From contig NC_089176.1 of NCBI RefSeq assembly GCF_947507565.1, positions 1,488,001-1,552,000 on the forward strand: a stretch of DNA of 64,000 bases, given 5' to 3'. Source of the stretch: Oscarella lobularis. Taxonomy: Eukaryota; Porifera; Homoscleromorpha; Homosclerophorida; Oscarellidae. Both the position numbers and the translations under genes were made by a program. Below the pieces are notes generated by a model. It saw nothing but the letters and a program-made list of their open reading frames with translations. It had not been told where the DNA came from and did not search any database. Below are positions 24,839-35,532 of the stretch, piece after piece; within the stretch, counting starts at the first letter, position 1; each line of letters starts with the position of its first letter.

Positions 24839-25573
24839 ATCGGGCTCCTTGGTGCCTAGATTTATAACTATGACGTTTAATTCACATATATCTGCGGCAG
24901 GTAATTCCAATTTGTTTTTTCATGAGCAGACTGGCACGCGTCAGTAGCCAGCTCTCAGATTTTGGTGTAGGCTTATTGAAGGTCAAATGACACGATCATT
25001 GTTAAGATTAACTTGTAAGTGGATTACTCAGCCTGGCTCTGATCTTGAACTGTGCGTTCGAGGTTTGTCTTCGCTCTCTCATGTCTGCACGGATCGACCT
25101 AACTTGCTGACTCAAGGCGCGTTCAGTTATTTCTATTATTAGTTTGGATTTTTTACGAGTTTCAGTATAGTGGAGTTAGCAGGCAAATGGCTAGCTGGCT
25201 AAGAAAGGCAAGCACCGTCTCTGCGCAGCTAGAATCAGCACAATTCCTTTCTAACCCCCACTAAAGGAGAACTACCTACTCGTGATGCTGAAAATAAACT
25301 TCGGACTGCATGCAAATGAGATCTTCCAAGAAAACGACAAAAAGCTTTTCAATGCTGTGCCGGTGGATTCGTGCCGGCAGCACGGACGGACTTCGCGAAA
25401 CGTCATCCAGATCGAGGAACAGAAGAGCACGTCGTCGCCGGCGACGACGCCGCGCGTTCTCGCGGAGGTTGATTGGAATTTACAGCAAGTTTGAGGATGG
25501 ACTAATAGGCGGAGGTTACTAGTGTGAAAGGGGGCGTTCCGCACCAGACCCTCTCTCCCCGGCGTTGCAAATC
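24839..25573. other. Intergenic, nothing recognised
   Basis: No domain-bearing ORF. An Arg-rich ORF near 25,310-25,522 arises from a GC-rich CGTCG-type tract and has no other support. Confidence 0.45.
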
Positions 25574-25712
25574 ACCGTCGCTTTTTAGAAGGCGACCGCC
25601 GCTAATTGCATCATCGGCTCCGTTTCTTTCTTTTCTATACCGTCGCGTTTTAGAAGGTGACCGCCGTAATGTAACTATTGCATCACGTGCTCCGTTTCTT
25701 TCTTATCTATAA
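25574..25712 (+). repeat. Tandemly duplicated proximal promoter
   Basis: Two direct copies (25,574-25,640 and 25,639-25,712) share ACCGTCGC.TTTTAGAAGG, GACCGCCG, ATTGCATCA, CTCCGTTTCTTTCTT and TCTATA. The second copy carries the better TATA and ends about 60 bp before the TSP1 gene ATG. Confidence 0.75.
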
Positions 25713-25714
25713 AA
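25708..25714 (+). promoter_or_regulatory. TATA box of the TSP1 gene
   Basis: TATAAAA, 57 bp upstream of the ATG at 25,771. An initiator-like TCAGTTT follows about 30 bp downstream, giving a short leader. Confidence 0.65.
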
Positions 25715-25770
25715 CCAGGCGGAGCGCTGCAGGTGGATCAGTTTAGTAGTGCACTCTCTAACACATCAAA

Positions 25771-27916
25771 ATGCGATTTTTTTTAGTTGCTATCCTGTTA
25801 TCAGCTATCTTTGTTCCGTCTACCGTCACTGGATGGGTACGAGTGAGACGTGCTGTTAGACGCGTCATTAATATACCGTGCAAAGTGAGTACATGGTTGT
25901 CATGGTCAGGCTGCTCTCGCTCTTGCGGCTCTGGTCATCGTACACGCAATCGAAATGTAATATCAGCTGCAGTTGGTGGATTGTGCAACTTCAGTCTGAA
26001 AGACAGTACGTTATGCAACACTAGGCCTTGTCCATGCAAAGTCGGAACATGGTCGACATGGTCAAGCTGCTCTCGCTCTTGCGGCTCTGGTCATCGTACA
26101 CGCAATCGACGTATTGTTCAACTTGCTCAAAACGGTGGATCATGTGGCTACAGCTTGACAAGTATTGTATCATGCTTCAAGAAGCCCTGCCCAATACCAT
26201 GCAAAGTCGGTACATGGTCGACATGGTCAAGCTGCTCTCGCTCTTGCGGCTCTGGTCATCGTAGACGCAATCGACGTATTGTTCAACTTGCTCAAAACGG
26301 TGGATCATGTGGCTACAGCTTGACAAGTATTGTATCATGCTTCAAGAAGCCCTGCCCAATACCATGCAAAGTCGGTACATGGTCGACATGGTCAAGCTGC
26401 TCTCGCTCTTGCGGCTCTGGTCTTCGTAGACGCAATCGTCGTATTATTCAACTTGCTCAAAACGGTGGATCATGTGGCTACAGCTTGACAAGCAGTGTAT
26501 CATGCACCGATAAGCCCTGCCCCGTGCCGTGCGATGTCAGTGAATGGTCGGCATGGTCACGCTGCTCTCGCTCTTGCGGTTCTGGTCGTCGTTCACGTGA
26601 TCGATATGTTGTTCAATCTGCTAAACACGGCGGATCGTGCGAAGACAATTTGAAAGAAAGTACGTCATGCAACACTAGGCCTTGTCCCGTGCCATGTAAA
26701 GTTAGTACATGGTCGACATGGTCAAACTGCACTCGCTCTTGCGGGTCTGGTCGTCGCACACGCAATCGACATATTGTTGAATCTTCTCAGCACGGAGGAT
26801 CATGTGACTACAATTTGGAAGGCAATGAGTCATGCAACACTAAGCCCTGCCCAGTACCATGCAAAGTTAGTACATGGTTGACATGGTCAGACTGCTCTCG
26901 CTCTTGCGGCTCTGGTCTTCGTACACGCAATCGACATATTGTTGAATCTTCTCAGCACGGAGGATCATGTGACTACAGTTTGAAAGGCAGGGAGTTATGC
27001 AACACTAAGCCCTGTCCCGTCCCTGTGCCATGCAAAGTTAGTACATGGTCGACATGGTCAAACTGCACTCGCTCTTGCGGCTCTGGTCGTCGTACACGCA
27101 GTCGAGGCATTGTTGAACCCGCCAAAAATGGTGGATCATGTGAACGTCATCTGGAGGACAGTAAACCGTGTGAAGTCGGAAGACTCGCTCATTGCCAGGT
27201 TTGAGAAAGTTTAATTAGGAGACCAAATTTCGTGGTAGAAAATATTTCTCATATAGGCTACTGAATGGAGTGCATGGACTACGTGCAGCGGAAACTGTAC
27301 AAACACTGGGTATCAGATTCGACAACGGCAAATCTTCCAGCATCAGCAGTGCGGAGGCCGTCCCTGTCCTGCTAATCTTCTCGAGAAAAAGCTGTGTCCT
27401 GAAAAGTGCTGCGATGAATGCGTTGTTTCCCAGTGGACTGAATGGACACAATGTTCGTGCTTTGGCGGCTGGTCTGCCAGATGGCGCAGCATTCAGAATA
27501 AGCCTACAATGTGTACACCGTGTTTACATAAATTGCGCGATATAAAGTTTTGTAAGAATCGGTGTCATTTTAGTGAATGGGGGCAATGGTCAACCTGCAG
27601 TTGTGGAGGCCAGAGGTGAGTGTTGGTAGACGCTCCAAATGATAATACCAACTAAGAAACGTTTATTAGAATACGCAAAAGAACACCATTGACTCCGACA
27701 GTCTGCGGAAAGACGTGTGATAGTCAGAATGAGACACAACACTGCGTTGTTCCGTGTAAACTAGGCCAGTGGACAAATTGGACACCTTGCGATACCCCTT
27801 GTGCACCTCAAGTACGTTTCAGAGAAGTTCCCGCAAAATGTAATGGAACTTGCGACTCAAATGAACTAAGATTTTGTAAGGGTGATAACTGTCCCTCATT
27901 GACAGACACAGTCTGA
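25771..27916 (+). CDS. Secreted multi-thrombospondin-type-1 repeat protein
   Basis: Signal peptide MRFFLVAILLSAIF then VPSTVTG, followed in one long exon (to about 27,199) by eight TSP1 repeats, each starting CKVxxWxxWSxCSRSCGSG and ending PCP, with the WxxW, CSRSCG and basic R-layer residues intact. Exon 2 (27,257-27,616) adds three more divergent Cys/Trp modules (EWSAWTTCSGNC, QWTEWTQCSCFG, EWGQWSTCSCGG) and exon 3 adds QWTNWTPCDTPC before the TGA. There is no membrane segment, so it is extracellular. TSP1 repeats bind glycosaminoglycans and other surface ligands and their WxxW is often C-mannosylated (known). A defence, adhesion or matrix role is inference. It lies between two copies of the kinase-derived duplication. 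Confidence 0.9.
26036..26530 (+). repeat. 165-bp near-identical TSP1-coding tandem units
   Basis: Three consecutive units start GCAAAGTCGG at 26,036, 26,201 and 26,366, an exact 165-bp (55-residue) period. Units one and two differ at only about two positions by eye. Flanking repeats in the same exon are more diverged. Confidence 0.9.
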
Positions 27917-28103
27917 CTATATTATAAACATAATCTGCAACTGTTTTCGTAAACTGAAACTGAATTTTTGTATGCATAAATGGTAGGTAGTCGTATACGA
28001 AATAGCCAAATTGTGACCAAACACTTCATGTTCGCTTATACATACCTACAGCGTAAGAATTCGCGCCTGGAACAATGTGGCTGCAACGCACGGTAGGAAG
28101 TCG
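27917..28103. other. Short intergenic gap after the TSP1 gene
   Basis: No gene seen; separates the TSP1 stop from the duplicated kinase fragment. Confidence 0.5.
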
Positions 28104-28690
28104 ATCATCCGAACGACGCCGCCGTTGATTGGCGAAGCTTGTGAGATGTTGGGATTCGTCCGCTTCAAGCAGGCCTACCGCGAAAGAGACCCGCTCCATC
28201 GTTGACGCATTAACCTCTTTCAAACGGCGCTTCAAATGCTTCTGCGTTTCTTTTGTACACGCACGTCCTGTTCGCTTGTATGCTTTACGTCATGATCACA
28301 TGATTTAGCGGGACGCATGTGTACGCAGTTGAAGAACTTGGTCGAGAAACAGCACGGCACGTTCCGGCTTTCGAACCGCCCGTCTCTCTCCCGCACTCTT
28401 TCGATCACCGACGCTCGGAGGAGACGAGAGTACACGTAGAACAGCGAATATTGGTGTCGACTCGTTGTCGATCGAGTCGCGGCTACGACTCGGAAGGGAT
28501 CTCTCGAAGCGACTAGATAAAAAATTAGAATGCTCCATAGTCTGGAACATCTAAGCGCCCAGAGAAGCGACGAAGTTTTCGAGAATCACACCGTCACGGT
28601 GACGTAAGTCAAACTGCAGCTATACTTCTAAAGCCGCCCCTTCCAGCGTCGAGCGTTTCCGCGCGACTTCCTGAAAAATAGATCGTCGAG
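28104..28690 (+). pseudogene. Truncated copy of the GTPase-kinase 3' end
   Basis: Begins with the codons for DAAVDWRSL of the kinase C-lobe as in the gene ending at 24,398, then runs through its stop and downstream DNA. Compared with the parent it lacks bases in the RRCWDSS region (the frame shifts) and before the stop, and nothing of the kinase lies upstream, so it cannot encode a kinase. It sits just beyond the TSP1 gene, which is thus bracketed by the two copies. Confidence 0.85.
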
Positions 28691-28918
28691 ATTATAGTAC
28701 ACTGTGCTGTATAGGCTGTATAATCACTGGCATGCATGCACGTTAAGGGTCGCGATAAAGACCGCTTCTGTAAATTTCAAATCGTTTGTAAGTATTGCAC
28801 GTTGCAACTAACATATCTTAAGATCCGTTTTTAAGACCATGCGCTGCAAATATTAATTTTTTGTTCTCGACATTTGAATGAGTCGAGTCAGTAAAGTTTT
28901 TTTGAGAAGGAAATAACT

Positions 28919-30744
28919 TTAGGTTGAAGTTTCTCTTGCTTGTCTGCGCTTGAGGCACCATGCCAAAACAGTTAGAAAAATGAGAAGTATTGCTGCCGAC
29001 ACAGAAAGACCAGCTGTTGCTCCACTACTCAAATTGCTTTTATCACCTGCTTTATCTAATTTTCATTCTTTCCTAATGTTAACGATGGTGCCGGGTAAAT
29101 ATCTTACCTTGAAGTGTGCTTGCTAAAAGAAGAATTAGAATATGAATTATTACGTTTTGCGTTGTTTACTTATTGAATGCTGTGTTGTTGGGAGACTTTG
29201 GTTATTGAACCTTTCGTCAAAATCTATGTTGGTCGAAGCGTTTGTAGTAACATTATGAAAGTGATAAGTGATGTTGGGCCTTATCTCTTTCCAAGTTTGT
29301 ATTTTTTTAACAGACATTGTTGGCTTCAATGGCATTCTACTGTAGTATTGAAACCACGTTTCTATACAGTGAAGAAGTCAATCATATTCCGATCAGTACC
29401 AAATTGCTCTTACCGCATTCAATCCAGGCAAACCAGTGGCAGTAGTCGTTTTCCGTTAGTTGACAATTTTGAAGCTGATCCTTATTGCACTGACAATTGA
29501 TGTCAATGCCCCACCACCTATTAAATTGAGAGAATGGTTTTGCTTCTAGAACACCTGGATAGCCAAGTTGCTGGCAGAACATCTTGGCGGTTTTTGAATT
29601 GCAAATCGAAGAGCAAACGTAATGCCAAGTGTTGTTAATGAATATTTCCGCAAAGCCTTTGCTTAGGTCTTCGTTCTCACTTTGAATTCCAACGCCACCG
29701 GAACTTCTTAGAGGATTAACTAAGAGTTTCGTCAATTTTGTAAACAAAGTTTTGGCGAAAACCACTCACCGCAATGGACACCGACGTCTTCGTAATGGTC
29801 ACAGGTACTATTGCTTGAATACCGACACTTTTGAATTTCGGTCTCGGTTCCCCTGCAATTCACTTTGTTCATTAAAATTGGGCCGTTCCCCGGTCCGTAG
29901 TAGGCGTTGAGAAAGTATTCTACTGCGTCCGGGTAGCCAAGCTGACGACAGAGAACTTTTGAATTGATTTGGTTCCAGTTTCGACCGCAAACGGTTCCCC
30001 AGACGCCGTTTATTTTGACTTCTACAACACCTGAGTTGGGCTCTTTGGTTTTTGTTAAGCGAGCTAAGATAGGTCAAGCACCTTATAAGTGTTAGTTACG
30101 GAGAGATTATCCCTTTAGAAAGTGATACCTGTTTTTGATTTTTGTGCAGTGTATGATGGCGTTGGAGCGTCGGAGAATAATGAATCTGAGCTAGAGGTCC
30201 ACATGAAAACTGAATTTATTTCAGGTATGGCTTTGAAATCTAAAAGCATTTGTAACAGTTGCAGGATAAAGCAACGAAGGTTTTAGAGTAGGTGCGTACC
30301 GCAAACGACTCCAACGTCTTCGCTATGATAACAGTTATGACTTCCCCATCCGTTGAAGGAGCACTTGTCGATACTTGACTCGTTGCCTGAGCAACGTAGG
30401 TCGTCAATCCATATGGGTCCACTGCCTCTTCCATAGAATGCGCGCGACTTATAGCCTACGTACCCTGTTGTAAAACCAAGCTGTCGGCAAGCAACGATTG
30501 CTTCGTTCAAAGCAAAATAGTCGTCACAGATTGTGCCCCATCTGTTGTTGTGATAAATTTGTAGTCTTCCCGATCGCCCCCCAAGGTCTCCTCCAATGAG
30601 TTGTAAAGTGTTGGGTAAAAAGGATCCTTAACAAATATTATACTGTAGTATACTATAGAAGCGGGTGGCAAGGACGATACAAGTTTTACCTTTAACTAGG
30701 CTTACGATAACCAAATAGACGCTAAGGCACTGTGACACACTCAT
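28919..30744 (-). CDS. SRCR-domain single-pass membrane protein
   Basis: Starts MSVSQCLSVYLVIVSLVKG (signal peptide) at 30,744. Three scavenger-receptor cysteine-rich domains follow: the first with RWGTICDD, ACRQLGF, DDLRCSGNE and GVVCG; the second with VWGTVCGRNW, LCRQLGY and NCRGTE; the third is divergent (CSSICNS, FCQQLGY, WIECG). A Thr/Asn-rich stalk leads to a membrane helix (AAILLIFLTVLAW) and a short basic tail CLKRRQARETST, then stop. Exons are small; a 15-nt microexon near 29,115 is possible in the stalk. Group A/B-type SRCR proteins act as surface recognition receptors; ligand unknown. There is no signalling domain, so it would need a partner or act as an adhesion molecule. Confidence 0.88.
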
Positions 30745-31360
30745 TCAACTGTCAGATCAAAAATGAAACGTTTGCGTTATTGCTAGCTTAGACTGTTCTC
30801 CCCAGTACTAAAAATGAAGGTGTATCTTTGCAAACTTGGTTTTGCTAACACGCACTCTTATCTTGCATGGGTGGTATGCGTGGCGCTTTAGTTTCAGGCA
30901 CCTTTTCTTTCAGTTTAATTCCACACTTGAAAAGGATTTTATATAAGTGTGTTTCTACTTTCTGAGGCAGCAGAGAATGTGCATCTGTTATGAGAACATG
31001 TCAAGGTAACGCTTCCAATTCTCTTGTTATGAATCAAGACTATAATCTGTGTCCCGTGCAGGTACAGACTGCTATCTCATATTTTGCTGGCTTGTGTTAT
31101 GATAAAATTTTCAGTGGCGTTGACGTGCTTGTAAAGATTTATATATAGAGATGTTGCATGAAATACATCTAACTAAGTCTTCGCTTTAGTGATTATTTAA
31201 TGAAGCCGGTCTACTCTCGGAATTTTTACGTTGAAAGTCTCTCCTTTAACGACTTTTGCTGTGAAGGATGGAAGCAGAACAGCTCAAATGATTCTCTTTG
31301 CTCTGCCAGTACTGTAGTATCTCGCAATTGCTTTAATTAAGTTGATAGCCTCTTTCCTAG
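30745..31360. other. Divergent intergenic region between SRCR and RTK genes
   Basis: Shared upstream region of two oppositely directed genes. TATATATAG at about 31,141-31,149 on the plus strand could serve the RTK gene. Short ATG ORFs at 31,201 and 31,285 are candidate first exons, but neither gives a clear signal peptide. Confidence 0.4.
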
Positions 31361-34300
31361 AAACATCAATTTTTTTCACTCTTCATCCCAAGGACTCGGT
31401 GATCTATGCAGGTGAAAGTGTTTCCCTCAATTGCAGCGTGAACCAAACGAATAGTTCCATATCATGGTGGAAAGGCAACACGGTATTTGAAGGGATTCTG
31501 TTAGATAAAATGCTGCAATCAACAGCAGAAACCGAATCTGGAATCACTAGTGTCCTGAAATTGGAAAACGTAACGCTGTCTGACGGAGGGTATTACTTTT
31601 GCAAAGCCCAATTTGAAAACGACTCGTTTCCTACTACATCAAAAAGTGCTCGTCTCGGCGGTACCTCTTAAGCTGTTTAATTTATTTAATTTCATTGGCT
31701 TTTAGTTCTAGGCAAAATAACTGCGTGGGTTAATAGCAGCACTTCGTTTAGGGAGTTGGACTGGGGCAGGGGCTTTCGGTGTTTCTTTTCTGCCAACCCC
31801 TTGCCTCTTCCTCAAATTTTTGGTGGCGAAAAGAACCTGAAAGTCACGGTTGTACAATCTCTAGGAAATTTTCAATGGATGTTTACGTACTACTCATACT
31901 ATTCTTCACGAGATGCTCCTCTTGGAAATTACACCTGTTTCTTGAGTTACGGTGATTCACATAAATCTTTGCGCCGAAGCTACCTCATCCAAAGTATGCA
32001 AGTTTCATCTATACAGTATCAATGCCGTATATTTGCAACTTTACATGTATAGAGGCTGCAAGGCTTACGAGACTCTCGCCTTCTACCATTCATATGAATG
32101 CTTTTCAACCTACTATTGCCAGATGCGCAGCCTTTGGAGTACCGCTGCCTGAAATTAGGTGGTACAGATGCGATTTCTATGCTAGGAATAACAGCAACAA
32201 CGACTGGGACTGTCTAAAGCCTTCGTCAGTGCTCGTGACAAGCGATGACATCGCAGGTAGTGTCTACTACAACAATACGTACAACATCAGCGAGTGGAAA
32301 ACTGAAAGTATACTACGTTTTGAGAAGGCTGAAGTCTCTGCTGCCAGATGCTACTTGTGCCTTGCGTCTAACACTGTAAGGGGAATGCGACATGAAGTAT
32401 CAAATTCTGTCCTCGTTGCAGGTACGCAAGCGTTGCATCACCAACTAAAATACTTTGTGACTCTTCTTCTTTATAGTTGATCCTCGCATCGAAGCACTAA
32501 ATGATTCAATAAGTGCTACTTCTAAAAGCAAAGTTATCCTTGCTTGCAGAGTGACTGGATCTTTTCCGGCCAAAGTAACGTGGTTTTACAGAGGAATTCA
32601 GACAGGCTCTCATAGAGTTCTGGCGTCTTATGCCGAGCCTATTTTGTACTCCTATTTAGTGATTGAAAGCGCCGTAGCCGAAGACAATGCTGGGGTGTAC
32701 CGTTGCTTAGCGTCTGTTTCTGGATTTGATCCTCTTTCTGCTAACATTTCACTCTTAAGTATGAGGAGCGCACACAACTTTCGTTTTTTAATTAATTCAT
32801 TTCTTGTGCTTAGTTCCTTCTAGACAGATCACCTGGCCCAAATCTCAGTATGTTTGTGCTGGCTGCAACCTTACCCTCAGCTGCAGAAACGAATCGTTTC
32901 CTGTTGAAAGCAATCCGGCTCTGTGGTTTCATAATGATGTGCCTGTGAACAATTCTAAAATTACCACTACAGCGTATTCGAGCTTCTACAAAACTGCAGC
33001 AATATACACACTGAGTGCAGCTTTCATTTCAGCAGAAGACGGCGGAAATTACAGTTGTTTCAATCAATTCTCTGCTGCGGAGATCAAAAGTAGTAAAGTG
33101 TTTTCGGCAAGTGACGCGGCTAATTGTGTATATTTCAGTCTCTCCTTTGATTGTGAAAGGGCCGAACAATATATCTGTCACTGAAGGTACCGATGCCGAG
33201 TTTTACTGCCTTGCTAAAGGTAACCCTGTTCCATTATTAATTTGGGAAACACTAATTGTTGAATGGGATTCGATGAGCGTTGATTCGCTTAATTCTTTTC
33301 ATTATCAAAACAAATTTACCATAGAAAGTCATTTTAAGATTCGACGAGCGGCGAGGCAATTCTCCGGATGGTTTCGTTGTAGGACTGCTGTTGAGCAGCC
33401 GCATTCAAGTGATCATGACTATGACGAAGTAATCGTTCACTCTGGTCCAGCTTATCTTGAAATTTTATGTAATAATTTCGATGTAAAGCGTACTTTTCTT
33501 GTTAATTAATGCGTTTAAAATTTTAGACGTGGAACAGCCGATCTTTTCTACACAAACGGCTCACATTGTTTTGAATCAGGGCCAGCTTTTCTACGTACGG
33601 TGCTACGCTGAGAAAAGCAATCCCAGTTCTACGTTAGCTATCGTCAAACGAAGTAGCAATTCTTCTGAAGACGAACTTGTATTGGCGCCTGCCGTTGGCT
33701 CAATCGAAATCTCCTCGTCTGATACCGAGCTCGGTCTCACTTTTCTGAGGGCGTCGGAGAATATTGCTGGATTGTACAGATGTAGAAATAAAAATGTAGC
33801 TGGGATGAAGTACTCTAGAGAAATACACATCAGCCTGTTAGGTACCACCAATTATAGTTCGTGTTAAATGTACAGTATTTAGCTTTTTTTAATCGTTTAT
33901 AGGCACGCCGACTGCTTCTCCAAAAGACGAAGTCGACAATTCGTCTCTCTACATTTCTTTGTCTGTTATGTTTGGCCTTCTACTTGCATCGGCACTATTA
34001 ACAATTTTTATTCTAAGAGAAAGGCGTAAGCGTAAACGACGGAGAGCACAGCAAACGGCCAGAAATGACATCGATATGCAAGAGATCGCAGCAACGCTTG
34101 AAAACGACTACACCGAATCAGATCGCATGTACACTCTACCTACTTACGAAGACGTGCAATTCCCAAGAAGCAAGCTGCAAATTACCTCCCAAATCGGCGA
34201 AGGCCATTTTGGAAAGGTCTACCTAGCAAAAGCCGAAGGCATTCGTTCTGACAAAGAGACATTACTGGTTGCCGTGAAGACAATAAAAACCGGCTGTAGT

Positions 34301-35170
34301 AAAGCAATAGCTGCGGAGTTCCAGGAAGAAATCGAAATAATGATGAACTTCAGCCACCCCAAAATAATTTCTTTGCTGGGAATATGCTCAAGAGAAGAAC
34401 CTTACTATATCATCACAGAGTACATGTGTCACGGAGATCTTCGGGATTTTTTGATCAAACGAAGACCTACTAGCTACAGAACTTCGTCATTGTCGCAAGC
34501 TGATCTTTTGGATATTATAGTGCAAGTCTCATCCGGAATGGCCTACTTGGCTTCGTGCAAATTTGTTCATCGCGACATTGCTGCACGTAACTGCCTAGTT
34601 GGAAATGATCAGCTCCTTGTCGACAGTTTTGTGGTAAAGATTTCAGATTTTGGCATGGCAAGAGATATTTATCAAAGCGACTACTACTCCAAAAAAGGTG
34701 GTGCTCTTCCAATAAGATGGATGGCTCCGGAAGCAATTTCTGACGGTCGACACACCGTGCAGTCGGACATGTGGTCATTTGGCGTGTTAATGTGGGAGGT
34801 TATGACATTCGGATATCAGCCTTTTTTTGGAATTGACAACGAAACAGTTTTGTATGGCAAAGTTAGAGGAACTCTTCAACTCGAAGAACCCGACGAATGT
34901 CCCAAAAAATTGTATGCTCTCATGAAGAGATGTTGGCGCCAAGAACCGGAGAAGAGAATCGAAAGTCAGGAAATGCAACAAGAATTGAATGAAATCCGTA
35001 TCAGACTGAGTGGTGTTTCGAAAAAGTCCGACGATTACGTGCCCATGGAAGCGCCGTCTTTTGTGAGCTTTCTTCCGCCGAAAGCGATCTCTCTAGAGAC
35101 AAGAAATCCGACTTTCAATATCGAAACATCAAGCTGCGACGACTCGTACGTTCCAATGAAAAGTGAATAA
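31361..35170 (+). CDS. Ig-domain receptor tyrosine kinase, first exon unresolved
   Basis: Up to seven Ig-like domains, roughly one per exon, each with paired Cys and a YxC-type motif (GGYYFCKA, GNYTCFLS, RCYLCLAS, GVYRCLAS, GNYSCFNQ, GWFRCRTA, GLYRCRNK). One exon (about 33,903-35,170) holds the membrane helix (SVMFGLLLASALLTIFIL), a basic stop, the tyrosine kinase and the tail. Kinase motifs: GEGHFGKVY, VAVKTIK, HRDIAARN, DFGMARD, activation-loop tyrosines in DIYQSDYYSKKGG, and RWMAPEA. That loop pattern is like insulin-receptor, Trk, ROR and MuSK kinases. The tail carries DDYVPMEAP and, at the very end, DDSYVPMKSE: two YxxM motifs, the known docking site for PI3-kinase p85 SH2 domains. All catalytic residues are present, so an active receptor is expected. 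Ligand unknown. Confidence 0.9.
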
Positions 35171-35532
35171 AATCTGGTATTGAAACGCGGGCATGATGGC
35201 ATTGTTAGAAAACCTCCGCTCTTTGTTCAATGTTGCTTTAGCATGCAGATATGGTGAAGGCGAAAGTGAATGCATGAGAGCAAGAACCTTTGTTAAAAAG
35301 TGTAGTTTTGACGGCTGCATGGCGTCTTCTTCTTTCTAGCTCCTTTTTCGAACGCCTCGGGTGTTACTCCTCAACGGTGACGTTCCTTTCTTGATCTGCT
35401 TCCAAAATACCGCGTAAGTGTTGCTTTCCTTTTGATTCTATATATTAATAACCTTCCTAGGACTGCATGACGCCTTTACACATGTGGCGTCTTCTATTTC
35501 AATTTTGCAATTTTCTCCGAGCGTTAGTAGTC
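35171..35532. other. Short intergenic region
   Basis: Separates RTK and carboxypeptidase. An upstream in-frame ATG for the carboxypeptidase lies at 35,467. Confidence 0.5.

Noticed and set aside
27215-27545. ORFs on both strands after the first TSP1 exon
   Set aside because: Alternative frames of TSP1 exon 2, which reads ATEWSAWTTC in the correct frame.
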